The translations under genes were made by a program, and so were the position numbers. This document shows positions 27,388 through 37,116 of a stretch of 64,000 nt of DNA, one piece after another (positions within the stretch are counted from its first letter, which is position 1; each line of letters opens with the position of its first letter). Under the pieces are notes generated by a model that was given only the letters and a program-made list of their open reading frames with translations, made no database searches and was not told the DNA's origin. This stretch comes from an uncultured Planctomycetales bacterium (GTDB taxonomy: Bacteria; Planctomycetota; Planctomycetia; Isosphaerales; Isosphaeraceae): NCBI GenBank assembly GCA_903926465.1, contig CAIYJE010000196.1, positions 1-64,000 on the forward strand, read 5' to 3'.

Positions 27388-30033
27388 TTGAGCGGCAGGC
27401 TTGCCCCTGGATATCCGAGGCGTTGGAAACTTGCTGGAAGCTGGCTCATTGTCTGGTTTCTGCTAGCCGGTACGGTTATGGCCCAGCAACCGGTCGAGAG
27501 TGTGTCTGAGGATGCTGCCATGCCGGCCGAACCAACGGCACCGGCGCTAGACGAACTCGACAAGCTGGCCAATTCCCTTGAAAAAGCCAAGAAGAAGAAA
27601 AAAGAAACGCAGGCTCCGTTCGAGTTTTTCCTGTCTCAGGTTGCCCCGTTTGATGTTTTGCCGCTGGTGAAGCCATATCACTGGTTCACGATGTCGTTTC
27701 AGATTCAGGCCAACGGTGCCCCGTTTGATGGCTTACTTCAAACCACGGCCGAGCGGGCCGGGTTGCCTCAGATCTCCTTGCCAGAGACTCCACGCGCCAT
27801 GGTCTACTCCAGGCAGGCCCTCCTGCCTGCGGATAAGCGGGTCGAACGCTCGATCCAGATGATGCTGCCTCAGGTGCCGCCGTTGCCAGACACCCCTCGG
27901 CTGATCATGGAGGTGGCGCGGCCAGGCGCGTTTCGACCAGACGCTGGATTCGAATCGCCTATTCAAAAGCTAGAGACGCATCAGATGGTGGTGCTGGTGC
28001 TAAGTGCCGACCCGAACGCGTTCAACACCTGGGATCGGAAACAGGCCACGGTCCCCTCGTCGATTGATCGAGAACAGCGGGCCCTGGATAAGAACCGCTA
28101 CTATCGCCTGGTCTTGCCGCTGAACCCGAGCCGACCATTCTTGTCTCCCCACCCGTTGACATGGACCACCATGAGCCATGTGGTTTGGGAGGGGTTCTCG
28201 CCCGAGCTGCTGGGCCGGGGCGGGTTCAGTGTTCAGCAAGCCATGCTTGACTGGGTGCAATGGGGCGGGCAACTGGTGGTGCTTGCCAATGCGCCTAACG
28301 CCGGACTGATTGAAGACAGCACCCTTGGTCCTTACTTGCCAGCCAAGATCTCTGGGCAGGTGGAAACACTGACAGAGAAAGACCTGGACGATCTCTCTCA
28401 AAGTTTTCCCCCACCCGTGTGGGGCAAAGACCTGGAAGAGTATGAGATTCCACTGGGCTTGGTGGTGGGACCAGGCAATGAGATGCAGCCACAGGCACCA
28501 CCGATTCCGCCCCGGTTCAAGGCAATCGAGCCGATCCGGCCTGCGGATTCCAGGCCGATCACCGCCGCAGTGCTTGAGCCGATTGCGGACCGAGGCGCAG
28601 TGGTCATTCCATTCTCGGCCGAGAATCCCCGCGTCCTTGCCATCGAGCGGCGGGTTGGGCGTGGCCGGATCACGGTGGTTTCCATCAATCCCAATGATCC
28701 GACCCTCACCGCCTGGCCTGGGCTGGATACGCTGCTCCGCACCGTGGTGTTTCGCAGGGCCGAGGAAAAGTGGGACCGGATCGACACCAACCGCTACGCC
28801 TATACCCCGCTTGGGGCCAGAGACCTGAGCTGGGTTCGGTACACGGCGCGTGATCTGGGAACCACGCCCCCACCGGAACGATCTGACCCGTCTGCGGTTC
28901 CCGGATCGACGAGCGACCTGAGATTCTCCAAGCAGCCGGTAGCGGCCTGGATTGATACAACCTCAGAGATCCCCAACCTTTCTCGTGTCACGCTGGAGAA
29001 GTCGTCTGGCATCACAATCCCGAGTAACCGATTTGTACTGCGGGTAATGCTCGCCTATCTCCTGGCACTGTCTCCGCTGAACTGGTTACTCTGCCGCTTC
29101 ATCCTCAGGCGCAAGGAACTGGCCTGGGTGATCGCTCCCATCATTTCACTCGGTTTTGCGTACGGGGTAGAGCGAGCCGCCGCAGTGAATCTGGGTTACG
29201 CCGTGGCCTCTGACGAAATTGATCTGCTGGAGATCCAGGGGGGGTACTCACGCGGCCACCTCACGCGGATTGCATCGATTTATTCAACAGGTCGGCATGA
29301 TTACAGTATTAGCGAGGGGGATAACCCCACCTCACTGGTGTTGCCGATGAAGTCGTTTGACTCTCTGCGCAGAGAGGAAACCCGTTTCAGCCGGTTTGAG
29401 ACAACCCCAGAGCCTCGCATGCGGGAATTCACGGTTCAGCCGAGAAGCCTGGATATGTTCCGCGCCGAGGCCATTGTGGATCTGGGTGGTAGTATCGTGC
29501 TGGAGGGAACGCCCGAGTCTGGAACCGTGGTCAACGGTACCGATCTCGAACTGCTGGATGCGGTGCTGATCGATACCTCGACCGGACGCGAAGTTGTTTT
29601 GGGCCGAATTGGTCCGTGGCCGGGCAGTGGCAGCGCCTCGGAATCGAATGAACATAAGAAGCCGATCAGCGGTCTTGCCGAACTGACGGAAGAGACATCC
29701 CTTGGCGCAGACAGCGAATCGGAATGGGCCGATCTGCCGAGTTTTTTGGCTCGGTTGCGTGAGTATCGCTGGGAATCGCCATTTGACCGGGGCGAGGTTC
29801 GGCTGGTGGCTTGGGCCCGCAAGACCCAGCCTGGCCTGACCGTCACCCCCGCCCTCGATCGCCTGCGAGGGGTACGGTTGGTGGTGGCGCACCTGAGTTA
29901 TCCCAGGGTCGATGCGTTCGGCCCTCGTTATTTTTCCAGGCCCGTAGTTCAAGACGAGTCCCGTCCTACCGTTCTGAACAGCCGGTCTGATCTCAATTCC
30001 CAGGGTCCCTTCGTGGAGTCTTCTGCCCGATGA
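27388..30033 (+). CDS. Large membrane-anchored protein, partner of the ABC-2 exporter
   Basis: Not assigned to a named family. From the chosen start it has 881 residues. A signal or anchor helix lies at about 13-33 (LAGSWLIVWFLLAGTVMAQQ), followed by a Lys-rich stretch (KAKKKKKETQ), a long soluble region, and two membrane helices at about 550-573 and 576-600 (MLAYLLALSPLNWLLCRFIL; WVIAPIISLGFAYGVERAA). The TTG at 27388 has GGAGGA seven bases upstream; the ATG at 27352 lacks a ribosome-binding site. The last four bases overlap the ABC ATPase start, so it belongs with that transporter. The layout recalls GldG-like proteins that accompany ABC-2 exporters (a GATase-like soluble part plus helices), which is only an analogy. 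Confidence 0.8.
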   Translation: MSGRLAPGYPRRWKLAGSWLIVWFLLAGTVMAQQPVESVSEDAAMPAEPTAPALDELDKLANSLEKAKKKKKETQAPFEFFLSQVAPFDVLPLVKPYHWFTMSFQIQANGAPFDGLLQTTAERAGLPQISLPETPRAMVYSRQALLPADKRVERSIQMMLPQVPPLPDTPRLIMEVARPGAFRPDAGFESPIQKLETHQMVVLVLSADPNAFNTWDRKQATVPSSIDREQRALDKNRYYRLVLPLNPSRPFLSPHPLTWTTMSHVVWEGFSPELLGRGGFSVQQAMLDWVQWGGQLVVLANAPNAGLIEDSTLGPYLPAKISGQVETLTEKDLDDLSQSFPPPVWGKDLEEYEIPLGLVVGPGNEMQPQAPPIPPRFKAIEPIRPADSRPITAAVLEPIADRGAVVIPFSAENPRVLAIERRVGRGRITVVSINPNDPTLTAWPGLDTLLRTVVFRRAEEKWDRIDTNRYAYTPLGARDLSWVRYTARDLGTTPPPERSDPSAVPGSTSDLRFSKQPVAAWIDTTSEIPNLSRVTLEKSSGITIPSNRFVLRVMLAYLLALSPLNWLLCRFILRRKELAWVIAPIISLGFAYGVERAAAVNLGYAVASDEIDLLEIQGGYSRGHLTRIASIYSTGRHDYSISEGDNPTSLVLPMKSFDSLRREETRFSRFETTPEPRMREFTVQPRSLDMFRAEAIVDLGGSIVLEGTPESGTVVNGTDLELLDAVLIDTSTGREVVLGRIGPWPGSGSASESNEHKKPISGLAELTEETSLGADSESEWADLPSFLARLREYRWESPFDRGEVRLVAWARKTQPGLTVTPALDRLRGVRLVVAHLSYPRVDAFGPRYFSRPVVQDESRPTVLNSRSDLNSQGPFVESSAR

Positions 30034-30959
30034 TCGAGGTCAAGAACTTCACCAAGAAATATGGTGACTTCACGGCGGTTGATGATCTTTCGCTGTCGAT
30101 TGGGACCGGAGAGATCTTCGGATTCATCGGCCCCAACGGGGCCGGCAAAAGTACAACCATCCGCTTTCTGGCCACGCTGCTGCGTCCCACCTCGGGCGAG
30201 GGCCGCATTTGCGGCCACTCCGTGGTGCAAGATCCCATGGCCGTGAGGCGCGTGATTGGATTCATGCCCGACGATTTCGGTGTTTATGATGGCATGAAAG
30301 TCTGGGAGTTTCTTGACTTCTTCGCCGTTGCCTACGAAATTCCCAGGGTTCAGCGCAAGCAGATCATTGGGAAAGTCCTTGAACTACTGGATCTGACCAA
30401 GAAGCGAGATGACTACGTCAACGGTCTCTCCAAGGGGATGAAGCAGCGTCTTTGCTTGGCAAAGACCTTGGTTCATGACCCGCCAGTGCTCATCCTGGAC
30501 GAGCCGGCTTCGGGGCTCGATCCGCGTGCCCGGCTTGAAATGAAGGCCTTGCTCACCACGCTCGGTGAGATGGATAAGACGATTCTGGTTTCTAGCCATA
30601 TCCTTTCGGAACTGGCCGATTTCTGCACGATGATCGGAATCATCGAACGCGGGAAAATGCTGGCGTCTGGCACTATCAATGAAATTCAGAGAAAGATCCA
30701 GAGCCATCGTGTTCTCAAGATCGATATCGCGGGCGAAGATCTGGATTCAGCGGCCCAGTTGCTGCGGAGCAATCCACACGTTCGCTCGGTGGAGCGATTC
30801 GACCAGACGCTGACCTGCGAGTTCTCTGGAGAAGATTCCGACAAGTCTCGCTTGCTCGGGGCCTTGATTGCCCAGGGGGTACCGGTGAGTTCCTTCGCAG
30901 AGCAGGAACTGAGCCTGGAGGAAGTTTTCATGATGATCACCAACGGGGTTGTGAGTTAA
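30030..30959 (+). CDS. ABC-2 type exporter ATP-binding protein
   Basis: ATPase subunit of an ABC exporter of the CcmA/NodI/GldA class. Walker A GPNGAGKST, signature LSKGMKQRLCLAKTL, Walker B VLILDEPASGLDPR and the H-loop ILVSSHILSEL are all intact; the Q-loop region reads IGFMPDDFGVYDGMKVWEF with the less common MPDD form. Length 309, with a C-terminal regulatory part from about 220. It starts inside the last codons of the preceding membrane protein and is followed after 14 bases by the permease, so it is one operon. Substrate unknown; the absence of a periplasmic binding protein fits an exporter. Confidence 0.95.
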   Translation: MIEVKNFTKKYGDFTAVDDLSLSIGTGEIFGFIGPNGAGKSTTIRFLATLLRPTSGEGRICGHSVVQDPMAVRRVIGFMPDDFGVYDGMKVWEFLDFFAVAYEIPRVQRKQIIGKVLELLDLTKKRDDYVNGLSKGMKQRLCLAKTLVHDPPVLILDEPASGLDPRARLEMKALLTTLGEMDKTILVSSHILSELADFCTMIGIIERGKMLASGTINEIQRKIQSHRVLKIDIAGEDLDSAAQLLRSNPHVRSVERFDQTLTCEFSGEDSDKSRLLGALIAQGVPVSSFAEQELSLEEVFMMITNGVVS

Positions 30960-30973
30960 AGCGAGGCCCCGTG

Positions 30974-32632
30974 ATGTTGTTCCGCGATAATCCGGTTCTT
31001 GCTCGCGAGTTGCTGGTCAACCTGCGGGCCAATCGATCGTTCTGGCTCCAGTTTCTGTACGTACTGGGGCTGGGCACGCTCGTTTTCATGGCCTGGCCAA
31101 ACTCCGAGTCTGGCGGGAACCAGATTAGTTCTGGGGCCGCCCAGAGTTTGTTTGACCTGTTCTTTTTCGGGCAGTTCTTTCTGGTTGCGCTGGTCACACC
31201 GGCGTTTGCCGCCGGATCGATCAGCGGAGAGAAGGAACGAAAAACCTATGAACTTTTGCTGGCGAGCCCGCTCAAGCCTTCCACAATTCTTGTGGGCAAG
31301 CTGCTCAGCTCATTGACCTATCTGATTCTGCTGATCATTTCGACCTTGCCGTTGATGATCCTTTGCTTTTTGCTGGGCGGTATCTTACTATCCGAAATCG
31401 TGCGGGCCTATTTGATTTTGATCCTGGCGGCCGGCACGTTCGGTTTAATCAGCGTGGCCTGCTCCAGCTACTTTCGGCGCACCAGTTCTGCGCTCGTGGT
31501 GAGCTACCTGGTTATTCTGCCCATTGCGCTGGCCTGTGTGGCAATGGCGCGAACCCGCGATGCCCAGCTTCGCGATTTTGTTTCGATTGCTGTGCTGCCG
31601 CCCTGGTGTCTGGCCATCTGGTCGCTGGTAGTTGTGCTGGTGGGGCATCGACTTTTGCACCCGCCCGATGTTGGCAGTGAAGGCAAAGAGGTTGTGGACG
31701 AGGAAGAGGAGATGAAGCACGCCATTGGCGTGGTCATTGATCGTGACCTGTTTCCCGACAAACTGTTTGCCCCTGCCAAGCGAACGGATCTCATGCCCGA
31801 TGGAACCAACCCGGTTCTAGATAAAGAGCTTCGTTCCGAGATTTTCAGCCAGGGAACGTTGATGCTGCGCCTGGTGATTCAGGTCAGCATGTTCTTATCC
31901 ATTCCCTTGATGGCGGTGCAACTTTTTTTCAGGCCAGACTGGGCCGGCTATTACATGGCCTATGTCATTTTGTTCAACATGCTGGTGGGGCCCGTTTTCT
32001 CGTCTGGCAGCATTACCCTGGAGCGTGAACGCAAAACGCTCAGCCTGCTGCTGACCACCTTGCTGCAACCTGGTCAGATTGTGCTGGCCAAGTTACTGGC
32101 TGCGCTCAGGGTCTCTACGGCGCTCACGTTCTTGCTCACAGAGCAGATGCTGCTGGCGTACGTGCTGGTGGAGGAGCTGCGGGGTCGGTTCTGGACCCTG
32201 CTCGTGTTCCTGGCCATCTTGGTGGTAACCTGCCTGATGACCACGAGCGTCGGGTTGCTTTGCTCCGCGCTTTCGCGTCGAACCTCCACGGCCATGGTTC
32301 TGACGTACCTCAGCTTGCTGGTTCTCTTTGCCGCACCGGTGGCGGGAGGCCAGTTCCTGGCCAATTTTACAGGCACAACCGAGGACCAGCTCACGGCCTT
32401 GCAGATCACCAGCCCGTTCGCGGCGGCCTTCTCGGTTCCGTTACCTCAGCATACCGAGGCGCTTAGCTACCAGGTCGAGGTCAAAACTCAGGCCGTACCG
32501 ATCATCCCAGGTACCGGCTTACCTCTGTGGGCCGGGTATCTGATCTTCAACCCACTGCTGGCTCTGATCCTGTTCGGTCTGACTTATCTCTGTTTCCGCT
32601 GGCGATGGTGGCGGGCCGCCGAGGCCGTGTAG
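30974..32632 (+). CDS. ABC-2 type exporter permease, duplicated
   Basis: Integral membrane permease of 552 residues with two copies of an ABC-2-like half: the motif GSISGEKERKTYELLLASPL in the first and SGSITLERERKTLSLLLTTLL in the second are repeats of the same coupling region preceded by two helices each. Around ten or more membrane helices are visible (for example LLSSLTYLILLIISTLPLMI, YVILFNMLVGPVFSSG, LLVFLAILVVTCLMTTSVGL). The ATG at 30974 has GAGG seven bases upstream and is preferred over the GTG just before it. It forms the membrane channel for the ATPase encoded upstream. No terminator is obvious downstream. Confidence 0.92.
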   Translation: MLFRDNPVLARELLVNLRANRSFWLQFLYVLGLGTLVFMAWPNSESGGNQISSGAAQSLFDLFFFGQFFLVALVTPAFAAGSISGEKERKTYELLLASPLKPSTILVGKLLSSLTYLILLIISTLPLMILCFLLGGILLSEIVRAYLILILAAGTFGLISVACSSYFRRTSSALVVSYLVILPIALACVAMARTRDAQLRDFVSIAVLPPWCLAIWSLVVVLVGHRLLHPPDVGSEGKEVVDEEEEMKHAIGVVIDRDLFPDKLFAPAKRTDLMPDGTNPVLDKELRSEIFSQGTLMLRLVIQVSMFLSIPLMAVQLFFRPDWAGYYMAYVILFNMLVGPVFSSGSITLERERKTLSLLLTTLLQPGQIVLAKLLAALRVSTALTFLLTEQMLLAYVLVEELRGRFWTLLVFLAILVVTCLMTTSVGLLCSALSRRTSTAMVLTYLSLLVLFAAPVAGGQFLANFTGTTEDQLTALQITSPFAAAFSVPLPQHTEALSYQVEVKTQAVPIIPGTGLPLWAGYLIFNPLLALILFGLTYLCFRWRWWRAAEAV

Positions 32633-32830
32633 GGCAGGGCCGAAGATCACGGTTCTCAAGCGGGCGGTTCATAATCAAGTTGCAGATGTGAGACAGCCCC
32701 CCTCGGCTGACTCTTGGGATTGTTTGAATCGGCAATCCCAGATGCGCCTCAGGATTTCGAAGCCGCAACAGGCCTTCGTCTCTGTTCAAAGCGTGAATGT
32801 CTGGCACTCAAGCCACAAGCGAGGTTCGTG

Positions 32831-33226
32831 ATGGAGATCAGCAGAAACGGTTCCCGGCCATCCAACCAGGGGTCGTCCGATTACTTCACTGGCGCGGTCA
32901 GCATTGATCCCCTGTTTCAAGCTAGCCCACCCGCCCGCGCCTATGGGGCCAGTGTCTCGTTCCAGCCAGGCGCCCGCACGGCGTGGCACACGCACCCTCT
33001 GGGACAAACGCTGATCGTAACGTCCGGTTCTGGACGTGTGCAGCGCTGGGGCGGCGCGATCGAAGAAATTCAAACAGGAGACGTGATCTGGTTCCCACCC
33101 GGCGAAAAACACTGGCACGGCGCTTCCTCAACCTCGGCATTGACGCACATCGCCGTGCAGGAACAGCTCGACGGCAAGGTGGTGGAATGGCTGGAACATG
33201 TCAGCGACGAACAGTACGGCGCGTAA
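32831..33226 (+). CDS. Cupin-domain protein
   Basis: Single-domain cupin of 131 residues. Cupin motif 1 reads [23 protein letters not shown] with the two metal-binding histidines (WHTH), and motif 2 reads [17 protein letters not shown] with the third histidine. This arrangement is like the YhhW-independent small cupins annotated as hydroxynitrile lyase-like or carboxymuconolactone decarboxylase-associated proteins; activity cannot be told from sequence. The ATG at 32831 has GAGG six to seven bases upstream; longer in-frame extension upstream to 32714 has no such support. It is followed by an inverted repeat with a terminator-like core, and is convergent with the DUF1501 gene. Confidence 0.85.
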   Translation: MEISRNGSRPSNQGSSDYFTGAVSIDPLFQASPPARAYGASVSFQPGARTAWHTHPLGQTLIVTSGSGRVQRWGGAIEEIQTGDVIWFPPGEKHWHGASSTSALTHIAVQEQLDGKVVEWLEHVSDEQYGA

Positions 33227-33334
33227 TTCCGGCGATAACCGGTGGTCAGGGTTCCCACGCGCGCACGATGGCAGTTCTACGGTTTGAACCCCTGTAGAGC
33301 CAAGCACACAATCAGTCCACGAGCCTCAGGATAG

Positions 33335-33428
33335 GAATGGACCCGATGGACGGGATGGACAGGAATGATGACCAAGAGACCACCGGTCGGGTCTCGTTTT
33401 GGTCCATCCCATCCATTGCCGTCCATTC
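33335..33428. repeat. Imperfect inverted repeat between convergent genes
   Basis: The ends GAATGGAC (33335-33342) and GTCCATTC (33421-33428) are exact inverted copies, and the arms continue imperfectly inward (GGGATGGAC against GTCCATCCC). The arms are 26-28 bases around a roughly 40-base middle. The arrangement resembles a small palindromic mobile or dispersed element built on a TGGACNNNATGGA pattern. The remainder of the 326-base gap 33227-33552 shows nothing else. Confidence 0.6.
33376..33400 (+). terminator. Terminator-like hairpin after the cupin gene
   Basis: GAGACC (33376-33381) and GGTCTC (33390-33395) pair around an 8-base loop and are followed by GTTTT. It sits in the middle of the larger inverted repeat and about 150 bases after the cupin stop. 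The stem is short, so strength is doubtful. Confidence 0.4.
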
Positions 33429-33552
33429 TTCACTTCCGCTCGTAAGCTTTGCGGTTTGATTCGGCCCTTGGCCACCGGTTTCAGCGTGCTAACGTTCATA
33501 CGTTCGCATGCACGATTGCGTATGCCAAAACAAGAGTCAGGGCTAACTTGCC

Positions 33553-34986
33553 TCAGGCAATGATGTCTCGCACAATCTTGCCCGCGACATCGGTCAGCCG
33601 TTGCTCACGACCGCCATGAAAATAGGTCAGCCGGGTATGATCGAATCCAAGTAAGTGCAAGATTGTGGCATGCAGGTCGTTCACGTGGACCGGCTTCTCA
33701 GCGGCAGCGTAACCGAGTTCGTCGGTGGTGCCGTACGTTGTGCCCCCCTTGGAGCCTCCGCCCGCCAGCCAGGCTGTAAACCCCTTGGGGTTATGGTCGC
33801 GCCCGGTCCCGTTCTGGCTGGTTGGCATCCGGCCAAACTCTCCACACCAAACCACCAGGGTGTCATCCAGCAAGCCTCGTCGTTTCAGGTCGATGAGCAG
33901 TCCGGCCATCGGCTTATCGGTCTCTGCGCAGTGGAGCCGGTGGTTCTTCTCGATACCGCCGTGGGCATCCCAGTTTTCGTCCAGGTGGCCGCCACCGGAA
34001 TAGACCTGTACGAACCGCACGCCACGTTCCACGAGCCGGCGTGCCATCAGGCACTTCCGGCCAAAGTCCGCGCATTTTTCGTCATCCAGTCCATAAAGCG
34101 ATTTGGTTTCGTCACTCTCGCTGGACGTATCCACGGCTTCGGGTGCGTGGGCCTGCATCCGGTAGGCAAGCTCATAGCTGGCAATTCGGGCAGCGAGTTC
34201 GGTCTCATGAGGGCGTGATGCCTGATGCTCGGCGTTAAGCTTGCCCAGATAATCAAGCTGGTGGCGCTGCTCGATGCGGGTTACCGGCTCCAGTGGCGAG
34301 AGGTTCAGAATGGGGTCGCCTGCAGTCCGGAACTGGGTGCCCTGAAACGTGGCCGGCATGTAGCCCGCGCCCCAGTTGGGCGGACCGCCAATCGGGCCGC
34401 CCCTGGGGTCGAGCATCACCACAAACGCGGGAAGATTCTGATTGGTGGTGCCAAGGCCATACGTTGCCCAGCTACCCAGGCATGGCTTCCCCTGGAAGAT
34501 GGACCCCGTGTTCATCTGGATCATTGCCGAGCCGTGAGCAAAGCTATCGGCATACATCGATCGGATGACGGTCAGGTCATCTGCACACCCACCCAGGTTT
34601 GCGTACAGCTCGCTAACGTCCAGGCCACTTTGGCCGTACTTCTTGAACGAGAAGGGAGAACCGAGCAGGGTTGCCTTGGAGACGGCCCCCTTGCGGACCT
34701 CCAGTTCGATTGTTTGGCCGTTCTTCTGGTTCAGGATTGGTTTCGGGTCAAAGAGATCAACCTGTGAAGGACCGCCGTACATGAACAGAAAAATGACGTT
34801 CTTGGCCTTGGGGGCGAAGTGCGGGGCCTTTGGAGCCAGCGGGTCTTCGAACGGAGCAGGTTCGTCGGCCCTTGCAATCTTGTTGAAGAATCCGTCTTCA
34901 GAGAGCAGGGCGGTGAGTGCCAGGCCGGTGAACCCCGCTCCAGTTTGCCAGAGGATTTCGCGCCGAGTGCGGCCACATGCGGTCAT
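33553..34986 (-). CDS. DUF1501 protein (Tat-exported sulfatase-like)
   Basis: DUF1501 proteins are alkaline-phosphatase-fold, sulfatase-like proteins very abundant in planctomycetes, nearly always beside DUF1549/DUF1553 proteins; activity is not established. The N-terminus carries a Tat signal (GRTRREILWQTGAGFTGLAL). Family motifs include NVIFLFMYGGPSQVDLFDPK, HGSAMIQMNTGS, GRKCLMARRLVERGVRFVQV and VVWCGEFGRMPTSQNGTGRD, with HNPKGFTAWLAGGG close behind. Length 477, normal. The ATG has GGAG seven bases upstream. It follows the DUF1549/1553 gene by 54 bases in the same operon. Probably periplasmic. Confidence 0.95.
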   Translation of the reverse strand: MTACGRTRREILWQTGAGFTGLALTALLSEDGFFNKIARADEPAPFEDPLAPKAPHFAPKAKNVIFLFMYGGPSQVDLFDPKPILNQKNGQTIELEVRKGAVSKATLLGSPFSFKKYGQSGLDVSELYANLGGCADDLTVIRSMYADSFAHGSAMIQMNTGSIFQGKPCLGSWATYGLGTTNQNLPAFVVMLDPRGGPIGGPPNWGAGYMPATFQGTQFRTAGDPILNLSPLEPVTRIEQRHQLDYLGKLNAEHQASRPHETELAARIASYELAYRMQAHAPEAVDTSSESDETKSLYGLDDEKCADFGRKCLMARRLVERGVRFVQVYSGGGHLDENWDAHGGIEKNHRLHCAETDKPMAGLLIDLKRRGLLDDTLVVWCGEFGRMPTSQNGTGRDHNPKGFTAWLAGGGSKGGTTYGTTDELGYAAAEKPVHVNDLHATILHLLGFDHTRLTYFHGGREQRLTDVAGKIVRDIIA

Positions 34987-35040
34987 CGGTTCGCTCCGTT
35001 CAGAGGGTGATCAGGTCGTGAACCAGGGGGCAGGGCAGGC

Positions 35041-37116
35041 CTAGTCCATTGAGACAAATTCGTTGGAGTTGAGCAGGACCAGGCAGAACGCCTCAAGGGC
35101 TTGGGCTGCGGGATCAGGTCGATCTTTGTCCTGGGAGCGCTTACGAACCAGTTCTTCATGGCTGGCCAGGAATTGCTTGGCGTCTGTCCGTTCGGTGACA
35201 GAGGGGGCCCGCGCCAGGGCAAGTTCAAAAGCCCGCTGAATCTGGGCGTCACGATCGGTGCTTCGCTCCTGGATCAATCGACTGGCGAAGTGTCGCGCCT
35301 GGTCGTGCATGAACTGGGCATTGATCATGGAGAGGGCCTGTGGGGCCGTGGTGGTTACAGGTCGGCGCGGGCAGGGGTCGTTGGGATCGGCCGCGTCGTT
35401 GACTTCCAGTTCCGGCAAGATCAAGGTTCGCTTGACGTGAACATAGACCGAGCGCCGTGCGGCCTGGTCGGGGGCGGAAACGGTCCAGCCGCTCCCGGGT
35501 CGAGACTGCCCGGCCAAAACTACCTTGGCGATGGGCGGCATGACGCTGGGCCCGCCCAGGCTCCGGTTCAGGTTACCGGCGACCGCAAGCACGGCATCAC
35601 GAATCGGTTCGGCCTCAAGCCGCTGAGGGGTGAATCTCCAGAGCAGCGTATTTTCAGGGTCTAACCGGGCAGCAGTTTCGTTCCACTGGCTACTGCGTCG
35701 GTAGGCGGCCGAGGTCACAATGAGCCGCTGGAGATTTTTCAGGCTCCAGCCGGAATCTCTGAGCTGATTGGCAAGATAGTCCAGCAGTTCCGGGTGGATG
35801 GGCGGCTCGCCCATCGCGCCAAAATCGCTGGGGGTTCCAACAATCCCCCGGCCGAAGTGGTAATGCCAGATCCGGTTGGCCATCACCCGCGCAGTGAGGG
35901 GATTTTCTGGCTGGGTGATCCAGCGCGCCAGGGTCAGGCGTCTGCCGGTAGTGGCCCCGTTCGCTGCGGGAATGATCTCTGGGCTTTTGCGGTCCAGGGC
36001 CCAAAGGTAGCCGGGCTGAACTTCCTCGCCCGGCTTGTGGGCATCGCCTCGAATCAAGACCTTGGTAGGCTCTGACATCGGTCCCTTGTCTGTGAGCCCG
36101 AGCGTTAGCGGCAATGTGGCCGGCCTTGTCGCTTCCAGCAGTCCAACCAGTTTCTCAAGCGGCTCGCGAGAGCCCTTTTCGGCTTCTGGAAACTTGCCGA
36201 TCCGATCCCGGACCTGAGCGATCTGGCGATCAATCGCCGCGTTCAGATCTTTGACCCGCTGAACTTCCGACTCGGAAGCAAGCGGCAAGCTGATGCTCTG
36301 GATCTTATCGCGTACAAACGGCTGGCTAGGCGTGAAGAATGAGATCAGCCGGTAATAGTCGGCCTGGGAGATGGGATCAAACTTGTGGTCGTGGCAGCGG
36401 GCGCAATGGATGGTGATGCCAAGGAAGGTGGTGCCAACCGTCTTGACCATGTCGTCGAGCTGGTCAAACCGATCCATGACTGGATCGGCCGGTTCATCAT
36501 CGATCAGCCCCAGCCTGTGTATTCCGGTGGCGGTTCGGGTTTCAACCGTATGATTGGGAAGCTCATCGCCGGCCAGTTGCTCCACCAGGAATTGGTCGTA
36601 CGGCTTGTCCTGGTTGACAGCTCGGATCACGTAGTCTCGATACTTCCAGGCATTCGGCTTGGCGTCGTCGCGCTCATATCCATTGGTCTCCGCAAACCGA
36701 ACCACGTCCAGCCAGTGGCGCCCCCAACGCTCTCCATGGTGAGGGCTTGCCAGCAGTCGATCCACCAGCCGCTCGTAAGCGCCGGGACGGGTATCTCCCA
36801 GGAACGCCTCGGTCTCTTCGATCGTTGGTGGCAGGCCGATCAGGTCGAATGTCAGCCTGCGGATCAGGGTTCGCCTGCTGGCCTCGCCCGCCGGGGTCAA
36901 CCCTTCGGCCGCCAGAGCATGCAAAAGGAATGAATCTATTGGGTTCCTGGCGATCTCTTCGGAGCCGCCTGGTGCCTGGGGAACGGTCGGGCGTAGAATC
37001 GGCTGGAAGGCCCAGGGACGGTCATCATCGGCGGCTGGAGCCTCAGCCGGTACGAAGCTCAGCGCCAGACAAATGGCCAGCAGTTTTCGCGACAAGCCAG
37101 GCGAGCAGGTAGGCAT
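35041..37116 (-). CDS. DUF1549/DUF1553 (PSCyt2/PSD1) protein
   Basis: Planctomycete secreted protein. A signal peptide is clear (SRKLLAICLALSFVPAEAPA). DUF1549 (PSCyt2) begins with RNPIDSFLLHALAAEGLTPA and includes LIRRLTFDLIGLPPT and GERWGRHWLDVVRFAETNG; a haem-like CARCHDHKFDP is present. DUF1553 (PSD1) covers TLARWITQPENPLTARVMAN to about LNSNEFVSMD. At 691 residues it lacks the N-terminal PSCyt1 cytochrome-type domain found in longer relatives. The ATG has GAGG nine bases upstream. Promoter probably in the 318-base divergent gap. Role thought to be extracellular or periplasmic degradation coupled to redox chemistry; not established. Confidence 0.95.
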   Translation of the reverse strand: MPTCSPGLSRKLLAICLALSFVPAEAPAADDDRPWAFQPILRPTVPQAPGGSEEIARNPIDSFLLHALAAEGLTPAGEASRRTLIRRLTFDLIGLPPTIEETEAFLGDTRPGAYERLVDRLLASPHHGERWGRHWLDVVRFAETNGYERDDAKPNAWKYRDYVIRAVNQDKPYDQFLVEQLAGDELPNHTVETRTATGIHRLGLIDDEPADPVMDRFDQLDDMVKTVGTTFLGITIHCARCHDHKFDPISQADYYRLISFFTPSQPFVRDKIQSISLPLASESEVQRVKDLNAAIDRQIAQVRDRIGKFPEAEKGSREPLEKLVGLLEATRPATLPLTLGLTDKGPMSEPTKVLIRGDAHKPGEEVQPGYLWALDRKSPEIIPAANGATTGRRLTLARWITQPENPLTARVMANRIWHYHFGRGIVGTPSDFGAMGEPPIHPELLDYLANQLRDSGWSLKNLQRLIVTSAAYRRSSQWNETAARLDPENTLLWRFTPQRLEAEPIRDAVLAVAGNLNRSLGGPSVMPPIAKVVLAGQSRPGSGWTVSAPDQAARRSVYVHVKRTLILPELEVNDAADPNDPCPRRPVTTTAPQALSMINAQFMHDQARHFASRLIQERSTDRDAQIQRAFELALARAPSVTERTDAKQFLASHEELVRKRSQDKDRPDPAAQALEAFCLVLLNSNEFVSMD

